A stretch of DNA of 64,000 bases, from NCBI RefSeq assembly GCF_025140835.1, contig NZ_CP081153.1, forward strand, positions 2,170,001 through 2,234,000, given 5' to 3'. The notes below the pieces were generated by a model, which saw only the letters and a list, made by a program, of their open reading frames with translations, was not told where the DNA came from and did not search any database. This DNA is from Aliiroseovarius sp. M344 (GTDB taxonomy: Bacteria; Pseudomonadota; Alphaproteobacteria; Rhodobacterales; Rhodobacteraceae). Shown in pieces: positions 18,727 to 27,168 of the stretch (its first letter is position 1; each line of letters begins with the position of its first letter). A program made the position numbers and the translations under genes.

Positions 18727-19422
18727 TCAGCTGTCCAGCTGACGGCTGAGGATGGTGGCAAACTCGTCTGCGAAGGCTTCGTATCCAGCCAGAATGTTGT
18801 CGCTGTCCACGCTCAACTTGTTGTAAAAAACTGCCGCCGGGATCGCGGCCAGAAGCCCAAGACCCGTGGCCAGAAGGGCCTCGGCAATACCGGGGGCCAC
18901 AACGGCCAGGTTGGTGTTTTGCTGCTGTGCGATTTCGATAAAGGCATTCATGATGCCCCAAACGGTGCCGAACAGCCCAACGAAGGGTGCTGTTGACGCC
19001 ACGGTCGCCAGAAAGCTCAGCCCGTTGTTCAGCTCTTCACCCTGCTTGGCAATTGCCACATCCATCGACCTGTCGATCCGCGATTGCGCGTTTGCAATCA
19101 GACCGCCATCGGCCCGGTGGCTGCGCCGCCATTCCAGCATGCCCGACGAAAAGACCTTTTCCGCTGATCCGCTGGGGGTCGGCCCGATCTGGTCAAAAAG
19201 CTCGTCCAGCGGCTCGCCCGACCAGAATTTCCGATCAAACGCTTCGGCGTCCGAGCGGGCCCGCCGGAACGCCATGTGTTTTGTAATGATGATTGCCCAC
19301 GACCAAATGGACGCCACTATCAATAGCAGCATCACTAACTTGACCGTGAAAGTTGCGCGAAGAAAAAGGGCGAGGAAGGAGAAATCGATCTCCGCCGCCG
19401 CCTGAAGCGTTTCCGTTTCCAT
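18727..19422 (-). CDS. tolQ: Protein TolQ
   Basis: A 231-residue ExbB/TolQ motor subunit. Membrane segments lie at about 15-38, 134-155 and 170-190. The conserved stretch FVGLFGTVWGIMNAF and the later APGIAEALLATGLGLLAAIPAAVFYN are typical. With TolR it uses the proton gradient to energise TolA during outer-membrane constriction. A start 15 codons earlier is possible, but the ATG used has GAGG upstream and the usual N-terminus. It opens the tolQ-tolR-tolA block after ybgC. Confidence 0.96.
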   Translation of the reverse strand: METETLQAAAEIDFSFLALFLRATFTVKLVMLLLIVASIWSWAIIITKHMAFRRARSDAEAFDRKFWSGEPLDELFDQIGPTPSGSAEKVFSSGMLEWRRSHRADGGLIANAQSRIDRSMDVAIAKQGEELNNGLSFLATVASTAPFVGLFGTVWGIMNAFIEIAQQQNTNLAVVAPGIAEALLATGLGLLAAIPAAVFYNKLSVDSDNILAGYEAFADEFATILSRQLDS

Positions 19423-19532
19423 ATGTCTGCCTCTGTACCGCCACCTCTTTGGGCAGCTTATCTGCACAAATACTAGCCCAATGCCATAAGGAATGCCATC
19501 AAAACCGCGTCATCGGCGCTAAAGGCGCTGGC

Positions 19533-19916
19533 TTAGTGAATCAAGCGGCGGATATTTGCCGGAAGCCGCGCAGGTTGGCCTGTCTCTGTCACACAAACGA
19601 TGGTGACAACCGCTTCAAACAAACGTTCTTCGCCGCGTTTCACAACCTGTTCCATCACCAGACGCGCGCCGGTGACCTGCTGAACAGATGTTTCAACCTG
19701 CAACTCTTCGTCAAAACGCGCCGAAGACAGATAGTCAGCTTCGACCCGGCGCACGGCGAACACCTGTCCGTCCTCGCGCATCGCATTTTGGTCGATGCCT
19801 ATCTCGCGCACCCAATCGGACCGGGCGCGTTCAATATAGCGCAGGTAATTGGCGTAATAGACGATCCCGGCCATGTCGGTGTCTTCATAGTAAACGCGGA
19901 TGGGAAAACGGTGCAT
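19533..19916 (-). CDS. ybgC: Tol-Pal associated acyl-CoA thioesterase YbgC
   Basis: A 127-residue 4-hydroxybenzoyl-CoA-thioesterase-type hotdog protein. The motif YYEDTDMAGIVYYANYLRYIERAR contains the catalytic Asp (13 or 15 by family alignment; D15 is the one preceding MAGIVY). It hydrolyses short-chain or phospholipid-precursor acyl-CoAs and is conserved at the head of tol-pal operons, as here. The gap to tolQ is about 110 bases. Confidence 0.93.
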   Translation of the reverse strand: MHRFPIRVYYEDTDMAGIVYYANYLRYIERARSDWVREIGIDQNAMREDGQVFAVRRVEADYLSSARFDEELQVETSVQQVTGARLVMEQVVKRGEERLFEAVVTIVCVTETGQPARLPANIRRLIH

Positions 19917-19949
19917 TGGGGCCTCGGCTCTGGACTGCTAGGCCTGACC

Positions 19950-20486
19950 CTAGCCGCGAAGGGGATAGTCTGCCAACCGCTCATATCGCGCGCCGTCCGG
20001 GCGCAACTCCGAGCGATAGAGCGACAGCGTGTCCAAGGTCACCGGATCAAACCGGATCGCGCCATGGGTTTCCAGCGCGCGACCCAAAGCCGACAGGTCA
20101 CCTGCGGTCGGATCGCGCGGCAATCGCGCCAACGTCACGTGACCCCGAAACCTCCGATGTGGCAGCGTGATTCCGGCGCGACGCACAGCCCCCATGACCT
20201 GCTTGCGCAACCCATCCACCCCATGCGCGTTGACCGCGAGCACCGAGGGCACAGCCCCGCCCAAGGGCACCAGACCGGCCAGATCGACGGTTGCGGGCGG
20301 CGCGCGCAACAGATCAAGCTCGGTGTGCAGGTCTTCCAAGGCGTCGAGCGGTTGTTCATCTAAGAACGCCAGCGTCAGGTGGATGTTTTCCTCGGGCAGC
20401 GCGCGCCCAACCCGAAGGCGTCCGGCAAATCCGGCAAGTTGCCCGGCCAGAAGGTCCGGCAAGGGAAGGGCCAGAAAGCAGCGCAT
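19950..20486 (-). CDS. thpR: RNA 2',3'-cyclic phosphodiesterase
   Basis: A 178-residue 2H-phosphoesterase. The two HxTx motifs, HLTL (36-39) and HVTL (116-119), form the active site. Family members hydrolyse 2',3'-cyclic phosphate ends of RNA and ligate tRNA halves in vitro (LigT). Its ATG begins directly after the stop of the upstream gene of unknown function, so the two are probably translated together. Confidence 0.9.
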   Translation of the reverse strand: MRCFLALPLPDLLAGQLAGFAGRLRVGRALPEENIHLTLAFLDEQPLDALEDLHTELDLLRAPPATVDLAGLVPLGGAVPSVLAVNAHGVDGLRKQVMGAVRRAGITLPHRRFRGHVTLARLPRDPTAGDLSALGRALETHGAIRFDPVTLDTLSLYRSELRPDGARYERLADYPLRG

Positions 20487-21164
20487 TCAGTGTCGCGTTT
20501 CCGCTTGCGACTGTTGACCCTGCATCCGCGCAAATATCCTGAACGCGTGAGACGCATCGTCAGCCGCAGGCGGCAGCATCGGATCATAGGCCGCCGCAAT
20601 CAGTGTCGCAATTTCGGGGCGCAGGATGGTCTGGCCGTCTGGCAGCAGCGCCAGCGGGCTTTTGGCCGCAAACGCACCCTCGCTCCAGAGAAGCATCGCC
20701 TGCACAGCTTGCGTCAGAACAAGCGTTTCGGCCGGCTGGTCTGCCATCGCACCCTGCATGCAAACGAAAGTGAAACAGGCTTGAATGGCGTTCTGGTCGT
20801 CAAACCGGAAGGCGCGATATTGTGAGGCCCCGGACGCCTTCAGCCGGGCGACAAGCGGATCCAGCCCGGGGATCATCTCGCCCAGTTTCGGCACGTCCAG
20901 AAGCTCGTCCCAATCGCGAAAGAAAAAGACCATCAGGTTTGCCCCGAGTTCTGGATCGGTTTCGGCCATCTTGTGTCCAGCCAGAACGACCACGGCCTCA
21001 ATCGCACCTTTGACGACCTGCAATGTCGCCTCCTCGACGCCGAACACGATCGGCACGATCGGACGGCCCCAACGGGAAAACGTGAAATCACCATTGGCAC
21101 GGGTGAAATGTGCCGTCACGTCTTCGGGGGTCATAAGGGGGGCGGCTGAATTGGGGGCTGTCAT
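20487..21164 (-). CDS. Conserved protein of unknown function (225 aa)
   Basis: I do not recognise a domain. The 225-residue protein has no signal peptide or membrane segment. Conserved-looking features are GRPIVPIVFGVEEAT, the Phe-rich LMVFFFRDWDELL and a Cys-containing IQACFTFVCMQG. It has a good RBS (CAGGAG) before the ATG; a version 44 residues longer is rejected on that ground. It lies 56 bases after ruvB, and its stop touches the thpR start. Position suggests it is part of the ruv-to-tol transcript, without telling its job. Confidence 0.75.
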   Translation of the reverse strand: MTAPNSAAPLMTPEDVTAHFTRANGDFTFSRWGRPIVPIVFGVEEATLQVVKGAIEAVVVLAGHKMAETDPELGANLMVFFFRDWDELLDVPKLGEMIPGLDPLVARLKASGASQYRAFRFDDQNAIQACFTFVCMQGAMADQPAETLVLTQAVQAMLLWSEGAFAAKSPLALLPDGQTILRPEIATLIAAAYDPMLPPAADDASHAFRIFARMQGQQSQAETRH

Positions 21165-21220
21165 ATCGCGTCTCCTGATCTGCGGTGGGATGTCCCGCAA
21201 ATGGACGCGCGTTTCAAGGG

Positions 21221-22288
21221 CTAACCGTCGAAAAGTTGTCCCTGCCCTGACCCGCGCGGCGCGGGCGCGGGAGCGGTCAGGCCAAGATGGCGCCATGCGA
21301 TCTGGCCCAACATCCGCCCGCGCGGCGTGCGCTGAATCAAGCCTTGTTGCAGCAGGAACGGCTCGATCACCTCCTCCAGTGCATCGCGGCTTTCGGAAAG
21401 GGCTGCGGCCAGTGTTTCAATGCCAACTGGCCCGCCACCGTAATGCTCGGCCATCAGACCCAGATACCGCCGATCCGCGCCATCAAGGCCCAAATGATCG
21501 ACGCCAAGCCGCGTGAGCGCATTGTCCGCCAAATCGCGAGTGATGCGCCCGTCGCCCTCGACCACCGCGAAATCGACAACGCGGCGCAACAGTCGCCCAG
21601 CGATGCGCGGCGTCCCACGGGCGCGTTTTGCAATTTCGCGCGCGCCGTCCTCATCGGCGGGTGCGCCAAGTTTGACAGCGTTGCGGGTTACGATCTCGTG
21701 CAACTCATCCACGGAATAGAATTGCAGCCGCACCGGGATACCGAACCGGTCGCGCAGGGGTGTGGTCAAAAGACCTAACCGCGTCGTCGCGCCCACCAGC
21801 GTGAAGGGCTGCAACTCGATCCGTACAGTGCGGGCCGCCGGACCTTCACCGATCACCAGATCCAGTTCGAAATCTTCCAGCGCGGGATAGAGCACTTCCT
21901 CGACCACTGGATTGAGCCGGTGAATCTCGTCGATGAACAACACGTCATTGGCTTCCAGATTGGTCAGGATCGCTGCCAGATCGCCCGCTTTGGCCAGCAC
22001 AGGGCCAGAGGTCATGCGGAAGTTCACGCCCAATTCGCGTGCCATGATCTGCGCCAAGGTGGTCTTGCCCAGTCCCGGCGGGCCGTGAAACAGCACGTGG
22101 TCCATCGCCTCGCCGCGTTTGCGTGCACTTTCGATGAAGATGCGCAGATTGGCCCGTGCCTCGGCCTGACCGATAAAGTCGCCCAGCGTTTGCGGACGCA
22201 GGGCGCGGTTCACGTCCTCGGCGTCTTCGGGGCGGGGTGCCGGTCGCAGCGTAGGGTCCGGTGTGTTCAGGGGATCAGAGGCGGTCAT
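21221..22288 (-). CDS. ruvB: Holliday junction branch migration helicase RuvB
   Basis: A 355-residue AAA+ motor. Walker A GPPGLGKT is near 69-76, Walker B LFIDEIHR near 116-123, and the arginine-finger region GATTRLGLL follows. The C-terminal winged helix reads [10 protein letters not shown]. It drives branch migration with RuvA. It lies 17 bases after ruvA and completes the ruvC-ruvA-ruvB order. Confidence 0.97.
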   Translation of the reverse strand: MTASDPLNTPDPTLRPAPRPEDAEDVNRALRPQTLGDFIGQAEARANLRIFIESARKRGEAMDHVLFHGPPGLGKTTLAQIMARELGVNFRMTSGPVLAKAGDLAAILTNLEANDVLFIDEIHRLNPVVEEVLYPALEDFELDLVIGEGPAARTVRIELQPFTLVGATTRLGLLTTPLRDRFGIPVRLQFYSVDELHEIVTRNAVKLGAPADEDGAREIAKRARGTPRIAGRLLRRVVDFAVVEGDGRITRDLADNALTRLGVDHLGLDGADRRYLGLMAEHYGGGPVGIETLAAALSESRDALEEVIEPFLLQQGLIQRTPRGRMLGQIAWRHLGLTAPAPAPRGSGQGQLFDG

Positions 22289-22305
22289 GAACTCTTTCTA
22301 GCCCC

Positions 22306-22983
22306 CTACCCTTTGGGCGCAAGAAGTTTCAACGCAGCGCGGATCAGGCCAGAGGTCTCAAGCGATGGATCCTCGCCCAGCGCCTGTGCGACAGCGGACG
22401 CTGCTTCACCGGGCGCATAGCCCAGATTGGTCAAGGCAGACAACGCTTCAGATTGCGCGGCTGCATTGCCCGGGTGCGCCGGCGCAGCAACGGGCGCAGA
22501 TGGGGCGACCGGTTCAATCACAGCCTCATCCGGCAGCGTATCAGCCGACGCTGCTTTGGTTTGGCCAGACAGCGCCATGACCGAGGCTGCCTTGTCTTTC
22601 AACTCGTTGACCACGCGCTGCGCCGTTTTGGGGCCAAGCCCCTTGGCAGCCTTCACCGCGTTCCAGTCACCCAGTGCAATCGCACGGCTGACCCCGTCCG
22701 GCCCCAGCGTGCTGAGGATCGACATCGAGGCTTTCGCGCCGATGCCCTGAACGCTCGTCAAAAGCCGATGCCATTCTTTTTCAACCAATGTGGTGAAGCC
22801 AAACAGTTGCAGATTGTCTTCGCGCACCAAAAGCTCGGTATAGAGCGCGACCGCCTCGCCCGGTCCAGGCAAGCTGGCCATAGTGCGATCCGAGACATAG
22901 ACCAGATAACCCACCCCGCGCACATCGATCAGCACGTGATCTTCGGCACGGTAATCAAGACGTCCTGCGATTTTCCCAATCAT
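22306..22983 (-). CDS. ruvA: Holliday junction DNA-binding protein RuvA
   Basis: A 225-residue RuvA. Domain I (about 1-65) is an OB fold starting [11 protein letters not shown]. Domain II carries the two helix-hairpin-helix motifs ([17 protein letters not shown] and [10 protein letters not shown]). After an Ala/Pro-rich linker comes domain III ([16 protein letters not shown]), which contacts RuvB. Its ATG overlaps the ruvC stop as ATGA. Confidence 0.97.
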   Translation of the reverse strand: MIGKIAGRLDYRAEDHVLIDVRGVGYLVYVSDRTMASLPGPGEAVALYTELLVREDNLQLFGFTTLVEKEWHRLLTSVQGIGAKASMSILSTLGPDGVSRAIALGDWNAVKAAKGLGPKTAQRVVNELKDKAASVMALSGQTKAASADTLPDEAVIEPVAPSAPVAAPAHPGNAAAQSEALSALTNLGYAPGEAASAVAQALGEDPSLETSGLIRAALKLLAPKG

Positions 22984-23486
22984 GCCGACGCCTTTCTAAG
23001 CGCAGCTTCCAGCCGCCCCGCAGTCTGCGCGTGGAAGGCATGGCAGATCGCGATGGCCAGCGCATCTGCTGCATCGGCGCCTTTGATCTGAACGCCGGGC
23101 AACTGCATTTTCACCATGTGCTCGACCTGTTTCTTGTCGGCGTGCCCGACTCCCACCACGGCTTTCTTCACTGCATTGGGGGCGTATTCCCCGATGGACA
23201 GTCCAGCCTTGGCAGGCACCAACAACGCAATGCCGCGCGCCTGCCCCAGCTTTAGGGTGGCGACCGCATCTTTGTTCACGAAGGTCTGCTCAACCGCGGC
23301 AGTGTCCGGGGCGAACTGGCCCAGCACCTCGGACAATTGGTCGTAAAGCGACAACAGCCGCGACGCCAAGTCGCCGGTGCGCGAATGGCATATTCCGTTG
23401 GCCACGTGCGACATACGTGTACCGTCTGTGTCGATCACACCCCAACCAAGGTTTCTTAGCCCGGGGTCAATGCCAATTACGCGCAT
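22980..23486 (-). CDS. ruvC: Crossover junction endodeoxyribonuclease RuvC
   Basis: A 168-residue RNase-H-fold resolvase. Catalytic acidic residues are visible: Asp7 in [12 protein letters not shown], Glu in AVEQTF, and the final DAADALAIA pair. It cuts Holliday junctions bound by RuvAB. The start used gives the family N-terminus MRVIGIDPG; a longer start 26 codons upstream has no support. I found no clear LexA box before it. Confidence 0.96.
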   Translation of the reverse strand: MRVIGIDPGLRNLGWGVIDTDGTRMSHVANGICHSRTGDLASRLLSLYDQLSEVLGQFAPDTAAVEQTFVNKDAVATLKLGQARGIALLVPAKAGLSIGEYAPNAVKKAVVGVGHADKKQVEHMVKMQLPGVQIKGADAADALAIAICHAFHAQTAGRLEAALRKASA

Positions 23487-23858
23487 GGTAAACCCTGTCC
23501 GTCTGCTCTGTCCGGTTGCTATCGCGTAATGCGTGGCAACACTCGTTTTGATCGGGACTAGCACGAAACAAGAACACGCGCCAGAAAGATTTGCGAAGCC
23601 GCGCGGTTCCCGGACGTCTGACGCTGCGCCTCAGGGCTGATGTTTTTATGACACAGCTCGTTGTCAGAGGCGAAATCAAACGCACCATTTGCGCCAATTT
23701 CGTCCTGTTTTCGACCGTGCACAATCTGAATGCGACCCCATGCAAAAAACGCATATGGGTCATGCAAATAAGAGACTTGTCGCAACGGAAGTTCGGTTCT
23801 ACGTGCCCGTCAACGCAATGATGCAAAGCACAGTATTTTAACCGAGAAGGACAAGAAA
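23487..23858. other. Divergent intergenic region between ruvC and the DUF1127 gene
   Basis: The 372 bases hold no convincing gene. Short frames on both strands lack ribosome sites and recognisable sequence. An imperfect inverted repeat, GACCC-c-ATGC (23734-23743) and GCAT-at-GGGTC (23751-23761), and two CATGCAAA copies (23739 and 23761) could be a regulator site for the DUF1127 gene. Promoters for both flanking genes must lie here, but none can be fixed by eye. Confidence 0.3.
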
Positions 23859-24056
23859 ATGGCTGCTTTCGAAACCACCTACATCCCAGCACAAGGCGCG
23901 TCTTTCGGGAACCGCCTGTCCGCAACCATTTGGGCCGCTGTCGCCTCGATCTCGACTTGGAACGACGCCCGCAAGACACGCATCGCGCTGTCCAAGTTGA
24001 CGGACCGTGAGCTGGACGATATCGGCCTGTGCCGCGGCGACATCGACGCCCTGTAA
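23859..24056 (+). CDS. DUF1127 small protein
   Basis: A 65-residue protein with the YjiS/DUF1127 C-terminal motif: a short helical region and LTDRELDDIGLCRGDI. Such small Arg-rich proteins are common in alphaproteobacteria. Several bind RNA and influence stress, phosphate or carbon responses in related species; the role of this one is unknown. GAAGGACAAG precedes the ATG. It stands alone and is closed by two terminators. Confidence 0.85.
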   Translation: MAAFETTYIPAQGASFGNRLSATIWAAVASISTWNDARKTRIALSKLTDRELDDIGLCRGDIDAL

Positions 24057-24071
24057 GCACACCACAACGAC

Positions 24072-24100
24072 AAAGCCCGCGCGGTTAGGCGGGGGCTTTT
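24072..24100 (+). terminator. Terminator hairpin after the DUF1127 gene
   Basis: AAAGCCC and GGGCTTT close a GC-rich stem, followed by a short T run. On the minus strand the same stem ends in TTTG and may also serve degP. Confidence 0.7.
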
Positions 24101-24102
24101 CG

Positions 24103-24137
24103 CCCCGTCCGGCCACGCCAGACGGGGTTTTCTTTTG
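24103..24137 (+). terminator. Second terminator after the DUF1127 gene
   Basis: CCCCGTC (24103-24109) pairs with GACGGGG (24121-24127) and is followed by TTTTCTTTT. Confidence 0.85.
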
Positions 24138-24143
24138 TCTGGA

Positions 24144-25637
24144 CTATTCCAGCGTCAATGCCACGAAACGCGGATTGTCATCGCGACGCACTAGAAGAAG
24201 CACCGACTTGCGGCCTCCGTCTTTTGCAGCCGCAAGGCGCGCTTCAAGGTCTTCGATAGACCCGACGGCCTCTTGCCCGGCTTCGGCAATGACATCACCA
24301 GCGCGAATGCCTTTTTCAAAGGCTTCGCTGTCTTCGTCGATATCCAGCACAACCAGCCCCTCGGCGGTTGGCTTCAGGCCGAGTTCTTCGCGGCGGGTGT
24401 CGTCAAGTTCGCTCAGCGACATGCCAAGCACTTTGCCTTCAACCGGCGCTTCTGGTGCCGTCTCGCTGGGTGCCTCGCCCGGCGCTGTACTGGCATCCTC
24501 GCGACGGCCCAGCGTGATCTTCAGCGTTTCGGTCTGACCGTCGCGCAAGATCAACACACGAACCGCCTTGCCGACCGGCGCATTGCCGACAATGCGCACG
24601 AGTTCGCGCGTGTCGGTCACGTCCGTACCGTCGAAGGCCAGAATGATGTCATTGGGCAGAATGCCGGCGTCTTTTGCCGGACCATCAGGCACATCTGTGA
24701 TCAGCGCACCGTTGGTATTCTCCAGCCCCATGGCTTCGGCAATGTCATCCGTGATGTCCTGAATGCGGACACCCAGCCAACCACGACGGGTTTCACCGAA
24801 CTCTTTCAACTGGTCCACAACGCGTTTCACCACCGTGGAAGACATCGCAAAGCCGATACCGATTGAGCCACCATTGGGGCTAAGGATCGCGGTATTCACG
24901 CCGATTACTTCGGCATCCATGTTGAACAACGGCCCGCCCGAGTTGCCCCGGTTGATCGCTGCGTCGGTCTGGATGTAGTCGTCATACGCACCCGACAATT
25001 CGCGGTTGCGCTGAGAGACAATCCCGGCCGAGACAGAAAAACCCTGACCCAGCGGGTTGCCCACGGCCATGACCCAATCGCCGACGCGCATGATATCGCT
25101 GTCGCCGAACGTCACAAAGGCCAACGGCTTGTCGCTTTCCACTTTCAAAAGCGCAATGTCGGTGTTGGGATCGGTGCCGATGACTTTGGCCGGCAGTTCA
25201 CCACCACCGTTGAAAAACTCGATCATGATCTCGTCCGCGCCTTCGATGACGTGGTTGTTGGTCACGATGAAGCCGTCCTCAGAAATAACGAAACCGGACC
25301 CAAGCGCCTGACTGCGTCGCTGGCGTTGTTGTTCTCCGTTACCATCCGGGCCACCGGGCTGGTTGCGTTCAAGGAAATCACGGAAGAAATCTTCAAACGG
25401 GCTGCCTTCGGGTATCAATGGCTGGTTGCCGGTTCGCTGGGCAACAAGGGTCGAAGTGGTGATGTTCACCACCGCCGGACTGACCTGCTCTGCCAGATCG
25501 GCAAAACTGTCAGGAGCGCCGCGCGCCTCGGCTCGAAGTCCGGTTGCAAGGACCACTGCCAGCGCCATGATAAGCCCGACAAAAGCGCGCATGCCCCGGA
25601 TCTGCATGTGTTCGGGGGAAATAGCCTGCACTTTCAC
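24144..25637 (-). CDS. degP: Periplasmic Do-family serine endopeptidase (DegP/HtrA)
   Basis: A 497-residue envelope quality-control protease. A signal peptide covers about 16-40, ending EARGA. The catalytic triad is H129 (TNNHVIEG), D160 (NTDIALLK) and S233 (GNSGGPLF). Two PDZ domains follow, near 290-375 and 405-490. The start is a GTG with AAGGAG upstream, although an ATG 15 codons later would also leave a signal peptide. A Gln/Arg-rich loop at 96-110 precedes the protease core. A heat-shock-type promoter lies upstream. In relatives it commonly follows hflKC; here a desaturase gene lies between. Confidence 0.93.
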   Translation of the reverse strand: MKVQAISPEHMQIRGMRAFVGLIMALAVVLATGLRAEARGAPDSFADLAEQVSPAVVNITTSTLVAQRTGNQPLIPEGSPFEDFFRDFLERNQPGGPDGNGEQQRQRRSQALGSGFVISEDGFIVTNNHVIEGADEIMIEFFNGGGELPAKVIGTDPNTDIALLKVESDKPLAFVTFGDSDIMRVGDWVMAVGNPLGQGFSVSAGIVSQRNRELSGAYDDYIQTDAAINRGNSGGPLFNMDAEVIGVNTAILSPNGGSIGIGFAMSSTVVKRVVDQLKEFGETRRGWLGVRIQDITDDIAEAMGLENTNGALITDVPDGPAKDAGILPNDIILAFDGTDVTDTRELVRIVGNAPVGKAVRVLILRDGQTETLKITLGRREDASTAPGEAPSETAPEAPVEGKVLGMSLSELDDTRREELGLKPTAEGLVVLDIDEDSEAFEKGIRAGDVIAEAGQEAVGSIEDLEARLAAAKDGGRKSVLLLVRRDDNPRFVALTLE

Positions 25638-25690
25638 ACCTCTCTCCTTTCAAGAAACAGTTTCGGGCCTCTGCCCGATTAGGAATAGTC

Positions 25691-25722
25691 TCTAGATAGG
25701 GACGCAAAAGCGCAACGCAAAG
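25691..25722 (-). promoter_or_regulatory. Heat-shock (sigma-32 type) promoter of degP
   Basis: On the minus strand, CTTT, an 18-base spacer and CCTATCT stand about 55 bases before the degP start. This fits the alphaproteobacterial heat-shock pattern CTTG-N17/18-CYTATNT except for the last base of the -35. A GGAACTT, resembling a sigma-E -35, lies just upstream but has no good -10. Confidence 0.45.
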
Positions 25723-25831
25723 TTCCTAAACAGTGTTCACCGGCATGTGAACGTCTGTAATGCGGCGTGAGGCAAGTGCTATGCGCGCAGTGTGGCCCCC
25801 AAAAGACCTGTACTTACGCTGATTGGAAGGC

Positions 25832-26866
25832 TTAACCGTAGATCGCGCGGGCTTGTGCAAAAGACAAAAGCTGTTTGTTTTTTGCATCCCACAGATGCAG
25901 CCGCGCACAAGACAGGCTTTCTGCAATCGTCATCCGGTTGGCCTGTGCCAGCTCGGCATGATCGCGCAGAACTTCGGTCAGCCGATAAAACGGAATGCGA
26001 CTGTATAGGTGATGCACGTGGTGAATGCCTATATTGGCGCTGAACCATTGCAGAACAGGCGGCATGATATAATGCGAGCTGCCTTCAAGTGCTGCATCGT
26101 GAAGCTGCCATTCCTCTTCGGTGCTCCAATGTGTGTCTTCGAATTGGTGCTGGACATAGAACAGCCACATGCCGGCCGTGGCCGCCAGAATTGTGGTAGG
26201 CAGGAAAATCAGGAACACGGCCGCAAAGCCACCGAAATACCAGATCACACCCAGGCCCGCGACGATTGCCAGATTGGTGCCCATCGCGCTGATCCAGTAT
26301 CGAGCGCTGTTCATCAGGCCAAGTGGCAGGCGGTTTTGCAGCAAGAAAAGATAGCTTGGGCCAAATCCAAAAAGAACCACAGGGTTTCTGTAGAGCCGAT
26401 ATCTGAGCCGCTCGAATCGTGACAGCTCATTATATTCGTCAACAGTCAGGGTCACGATGTCGCCGATCCCCCGCTTGCCCAGATTGCCGGCAGAGCTGTG
26501 ATGGATCGAATGGGTGCGCCGCCAAACGGCATAGGGGGTCAGGGTCAAGACCCCGATCACCCGCCCCACCCAATCGCTGAGCGCGCGTTGTTTGAAAAAT
26601 GCCCCGTGACCGCAATCATGCTGAATGGTGAAAAGGCGCAGTAAGAACAAAGCGTTGACGATCGAGATCGCAAGCGTCAACCACAGGCTGACCGACATCG
26701 ACAACCACGCCAGAACCCACAAGATTATGAACGGGCCAATGCTGACACCAAGCTCAAACGCACTGCGCCACTGGTTCGGTTCGCGATAGGCGGCCAATGT
26801 CTTAACCCAGTCTTTTGCGGATTTTGGACTGTCGGATGATGTCGGAAAGTCTGGTGTGTGTTTCAT
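25832..26866 (-). CDS. Membrane fatty acid desaturase
   Basis: A 344-residue di-iron desaturase with about four membrane segments. The three histidine boxes are HDCGH (83-87), HSIHH (119-123) and HHVHH (283-287). An extra HQFEDTHW lies at 241-248. The pattern is that of acyl-lipid (delta-12-like) desaturases that introduce double bases into membrane fatty acyl chains; regiospecificity cannot be told. It sits between the DUF2065 gene and degP, all on the minus strand. Confidence 0.88.
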   Translation of the reverse strand: MKHTPDFPTSSDSPKSAKDWVKTLAAYREPNQWRSAFELGVSIGPFIILWVLAWLSMSVSLWLTLAISIVNALFLLRLFTIQHDCGHGAFFKQRALSDWVGRVIGVLTLTPYAVWRRTHSIHHSSAGNLGKRGIGDIVTLTVDEYNELSRFERLRYRLYRNPVVLFGFGPSYLFLLQNRLPLGLMNSARYWISAMGTNLAIVAGLGVIWYFGGFAAVFLIFLPTTILAATAGMWLFYVQHQFEDTHWSTEEEWQLHDAALEGSSHYIMPPVLQWFSANIGIHHVHHLYSRIPFYRLTEVLRDHAELAQANRMTIAESLSCARLHLWDAKNKQLLSFAQARAIYG

Positions 26867-26979
26867 GAGCCTGCTTTTTCAATAACTCGGGCACGGATAT
26901 ACGACCTGCCCCACATAGCAAGTAATTTTTGCGAAATGGTCAATGTGCCACGGGTACCTGACGTCCAGCCATCACAGGT

Positions 26980-27168
26980 CTAAACACGCGACAGCCACAC
27001 CAGCACAACACCCAACGCAAGCGCCAGCAACCCGATCAGCCGTCGTTGATCGCGTGACATCGCTGCCATCATGGCCACAAGGTCATCCAGACGCGAAGGG
27101 GCCAGTGCGAACACCAGCCCCTCGATCACGAGCACAAGCCCGATCCCTAACAGTATCGTTGAGATCAC
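26980..27168 (-). CDS. DUF2065 small membrane protein
   Basis: A 62-residue protein with two hydrophobic segments (about 3-23 and 43-60), matching the DUF2065/YjeT family. The start is a GTG that overlaps the hflC stop as GTGA, showing translational coupling. YjeT-type proteins are regular companions of hflKC, with unknown function. Confidence 0.88.
   Translation of the reverse strand: MISTILLGIGLVLVIEGLVFALAPSRLDDLVAMMAAMSRDQRRLIGLLALALGVVLVWLSRV

Noticed and set aside
23487..23600. SOS (LexA) box before ruvC
   Set aside because: I looked for GTTC-N7-GTTC or its complement. Only a half site (GAAC near 23571) is seen, with a mismatched second half.
23591..23821. 76-codon frame in the ruvC-DUF1127 gap
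   Set aside because: No ribosome site, no recognisable sequence, and typical random composition.
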